A stretch of 6,941 nt of DNA from an uncultured delta proteobacterium. GTDB taxonomy: Bacteria > Myxococcota_A > Polyangia > Polyangiales > Ga0077539. The position numbers and the translations under genes were made by a program. How positions within the stretch are numbered: the stretch's first letter is position 1; every line of letters begins with the position of its first letter. The notes beneath the pieces were generated by a model, which saw only the letters and a program-made list of their open reading frames with translations, made no database searches and was not told where the DNA came from. Of the stretch, positions 5,607 to 6,941 are shown piece by piece. The DNA is taken from positions 1 through 6,941 of the forward strand of contig CAISKJ010001770.1 of the NCBI GenBank assembly GCA_903885885.1, given 5' to 3'.

Positions 5607-6662
5607 ATGATTCGACGCCGTCCCAACCACGCTGGGCGCGTGAAGCGCCTCGCCCACCGCAGCGATCTCACGCTCTCGCACGCGTGGCGCGTGTGGGCCG
5701 CCGAGAACCTCCTCGCGGGCACGCGCCCCGAAGAGGTCACCGCCGCGCTCGTCGCGCAGGGCGTCGACGTCGAAGAGGCCGCGACGCAGATCGCAGCCAT
5801 CGCAGCGTCGCCCGCCTTCGCCGCAGGGCAGCGCTTCGCCGCGCAGGTGCGTCGGCTGGAGCTCGTCGCGCGGCTCCAGAGCGACCTCTCGCGCGTGGCC
5901 ACCGACGCCGACACCGTGGAGCGCGTGGGGGGCCTCACCGCCGACGAGTTCTTCACGCGGTACTACGCCACCAATACGCCCGTCGTGCTCACCGAGGTCG
6001 TCACGCGCTGGAAGGCCCACGGCCTCTGGACGCCCGCGTACTTCAAAGAACACTTCGGCGACGTCGAAGTGCTCGCCGCGTTCGGGCGCGAGGGCGACCC
6101 CGACTACGACATGAACACGCCCGCGCACAGCCGCCCCGTGCGCCTCGGAGACTTCGTCGACGCCGTGCTCGCCGCCGGCGAATCGAACGACCTCTACCTC
6201 GTCGCCAACAACCGCAACATGGACCGCGCGGCGCTCCAGCGCCTCTACGACGACGTCACCGTCGACACGCGCGTGATCGACCCCGCGCGCTCCCGCGGCA
6301 GCGTCGCCCTCTGGATCGGCCCCGGCGGCACCGTGACCCCGCTGCACCACGACACGTCGAACATTCTCTTCGCGCAGGTGTACGGACAGAAGCGCTTCAA
6401 GCTCGTGGCCCCGTGGGAGACCTCGCTCTTTCACGCCACACGCGGCGTCTACAACCGCCTCGACCCCGAACGCGACGAGGGGGCGACGGCTCTCATCAAG
6501 ACCGTGACCCTCGCGCCCGGCGAGATGCTCTTCATCCCCGTCGGGTGGTGGCACCATGTGCGGGCGCTCTCGCTGAGCATCAACCTCGCGTTTACGAACT
6601 TTACGCGCACCAACGCCTTCGATTGGTTTCGCCCGGGCGAAGCGGGTCGCGCGGCGCGATAG
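5607..6662 (+). CDS. FIH-like JmjC/cupin_8 2-oxoglutarate oxygenase
   Basis: A 351-residue predicted cytoplasmic Fe(II)/2-oxoglutarate-dependent oxygenase; relatives hydroxylate side chains of proteins. Residues 20-100 form a helical N-terminal region (ENLLAGTRPEEVTAALVAQG) like that seen before cupin_8 domains in bacterial proteins. Residues 108-135 (LTADEFFTRYYATNTPVVLT) open the JmjC fold. The active site is complete: TPLHHD gives T244, H247 and D249; K262 is 15 residues after H247, as K214 is after H199 in human FIH; GWWHHV gives distal H317, matching H279; N326 follows in LSINLAF. FAQVYGQKR and PGEMLFIPVGWWHH also resemble the FIH segments. No signal peptide. ATG 5607 has no visible ribosome site, 16 bases after the proline-rich lipoprotein, suggesting coupling. 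Substrate unknown: the neighbouring lipoprotein is a candidate by position only. Confidence 0.9.
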   Translation: MIRRRPNHAGRVKRLAHRSDLTLSHAWRVWAAENLLAGTRPEEVTAALVAQGVDVEEAATQIAAIAASPAFAAGQRFAAQVRRLELVARLQSDLSRVATDADTVERVGGLTADEFFTRYYATNTPVVLTEVVTRWKAHGLWTPAYFKEHFGDVEVLAAFGREGDPDYDMNTPAHSRPVRLGDFVDAVLAAGESNDLYLVANNRNMDRAALQRLYDDVTVDTRVIDPARSRGSVALWIGPGGTVTPLHHDTSNILFAQVYGQKRFKLVAPWETSLFHATRGVYNRLDPERDEGATALIKTVTLAPGEMLFIPVGWWHHVRALSLSINLAFTNFTRTNAFDWFRPGEAGRAAR

Positions 6663-6680
6663 CTGCGCGTTGCGTGACAC

Positions 6681-6712
6681 GCGGCGCGGGCGAGACCATT
6701 CTCTCGCGCCGC
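6681..6712 (+). other. Stable hairpin just upstream of the purB start
   Basis: GCGGCGC (6681-6687) pairs with GCGCCGC (6706-6712), and GAGA (6692-6695) with TCTC (6702-6705), leaving a four-base bulge GGGC and loop CCATTC. The structure ends two bases before ATG 6715, occupying the place where a ribosome site would sit; none is visible. It has no T-tract. It may end or weaken transcription after the oxygenase gene, or limit purB translation from read-through transcripts. Confidence 0.4.
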
Positions 6713-6714
6713 CC

Positions 6715-6941
6715 ATGATCCCGCGATACACCCCGAAAGAGTTCGCCGCGCTCTGGTCCGCCGAGCGCCGCTACGAGACCTGGCTCCGCGTAGAGCTCGC
6801 CGCGTGCGAGTCGATGGAGGTCGAGGGGCTCGTGCCCGCGGGCACCGCGGCGAAGATCCGCGCGCAGTCGATCGCGCTCGACCCCGCGCGCATCGAGGCC
6901 ATCGAGGCCGAGACGCGCCACGACGTGATCGCGTTCCTCAC
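6715..6941 (+). CDS. purB: Adenylosuccinate lyase, N-terminal part (3' end beyond right edge)
   Basis: Adenylosuccinate lyase acts twice in purine synthesis, releasing fumarate from SAICAR and from adenylosuccinate; it is a cytoplasmic homotetramer of the fumarase/aspartase superfamily. Only the first 75 codons are here, of about 430-475 in full-length proteins. MIPRYTPKEFAALWS, then residues 20-31 (YETWLRVELAAC) and residues 60-75 (IEAIEAETRHDVIAFL) are the standard PurB opening. TRHDV (67-71) contains the conserved catalytic-site histidine, H69. ATG 6715 gives the usual family N-terminus, though no ribosome site precedes it and a hairpin abuts it. It is 52 bases after the oxygenase gene on the same strand; it is a housekeeping gene and probably not functionally tied to its neighbours. 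Confidence 0.95.
   Translation, partial: MIPRYTPKEFAALWSAERRYETWLRVELAACESMEVEGLVPAGTAAKIRAQSIALDPARIEAIEAETRHDVIAFL

Noticed and set aside
5409..6731. Long minus-strand frame of 440 codons opposite the oxygenase gene (also 5000-5956)
   Set aside because: The plus strand encodes a JmjC protein with every catalytic residue in place; the antisense frame shows no motif.

Overview
The window is GC-rich DNA (two samples I counted by hand gave 61% and 73% GC) with the look of a myxobacterium, probably of the Polyangiales/Sandaracinaceae type. The clues are a run of unusual lipoproteins with Asp/Ala-rich or Pro-rich linkers, tandem cysteine-rich repeats of the C-x5-CDDxxxC kind, and an FG-GAP lipoprotein. 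The placement is inference from style; there is no taxonomic marker gene except the start of purB.

Layout. 1-780 (minus) is the N-terminal part of a MATE-family efflux transporter whose 3' end runs off the left edge. 781-1097 is intergenic and holds a T-arm-like hairpin, a 13-bp palindrome and a possible 25-residue ORF. 1098-2081 and 2093-3190 (plus) are tandem paralogous lipoproteins, 11 bases apart, each built of disulfide-type repeats plus a C-terminal beta-rich domain with four conserved cysteines. 3215-4996 (minus, convergent) is an FG-GAP/VCBS lipoprotein with seven calcium-loop motifs, probably one seven-bladed propeller. A 108-base divergent gap follows. 5105-5590 (plus) is a short lipoprotein with about 41% proline in its mature part. 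It is 16 bases ahead of 5607-6662 (plus), a JmjC/cupin_8 protein whose iron and 2-oxoglutarate residues line up with the human asparaginyl hydroxylase FIH. 6715-6941 (plus) is the start of purB (adenylosuccinate lyase), cut by the right edge.

How they may work together. The middle of the window is a cell-envelope block: four predicted lipoproteins in about 4.5 kb, two of them a tandem duplication. The most unusual pairing is the proline-rich lipoprotein with the FIH-like oxygenase directly downstream. A substrate-enzyme relation is an attractive but unproven reading. MATE and purB at the edges look like ordinary genes unrelated to this block.
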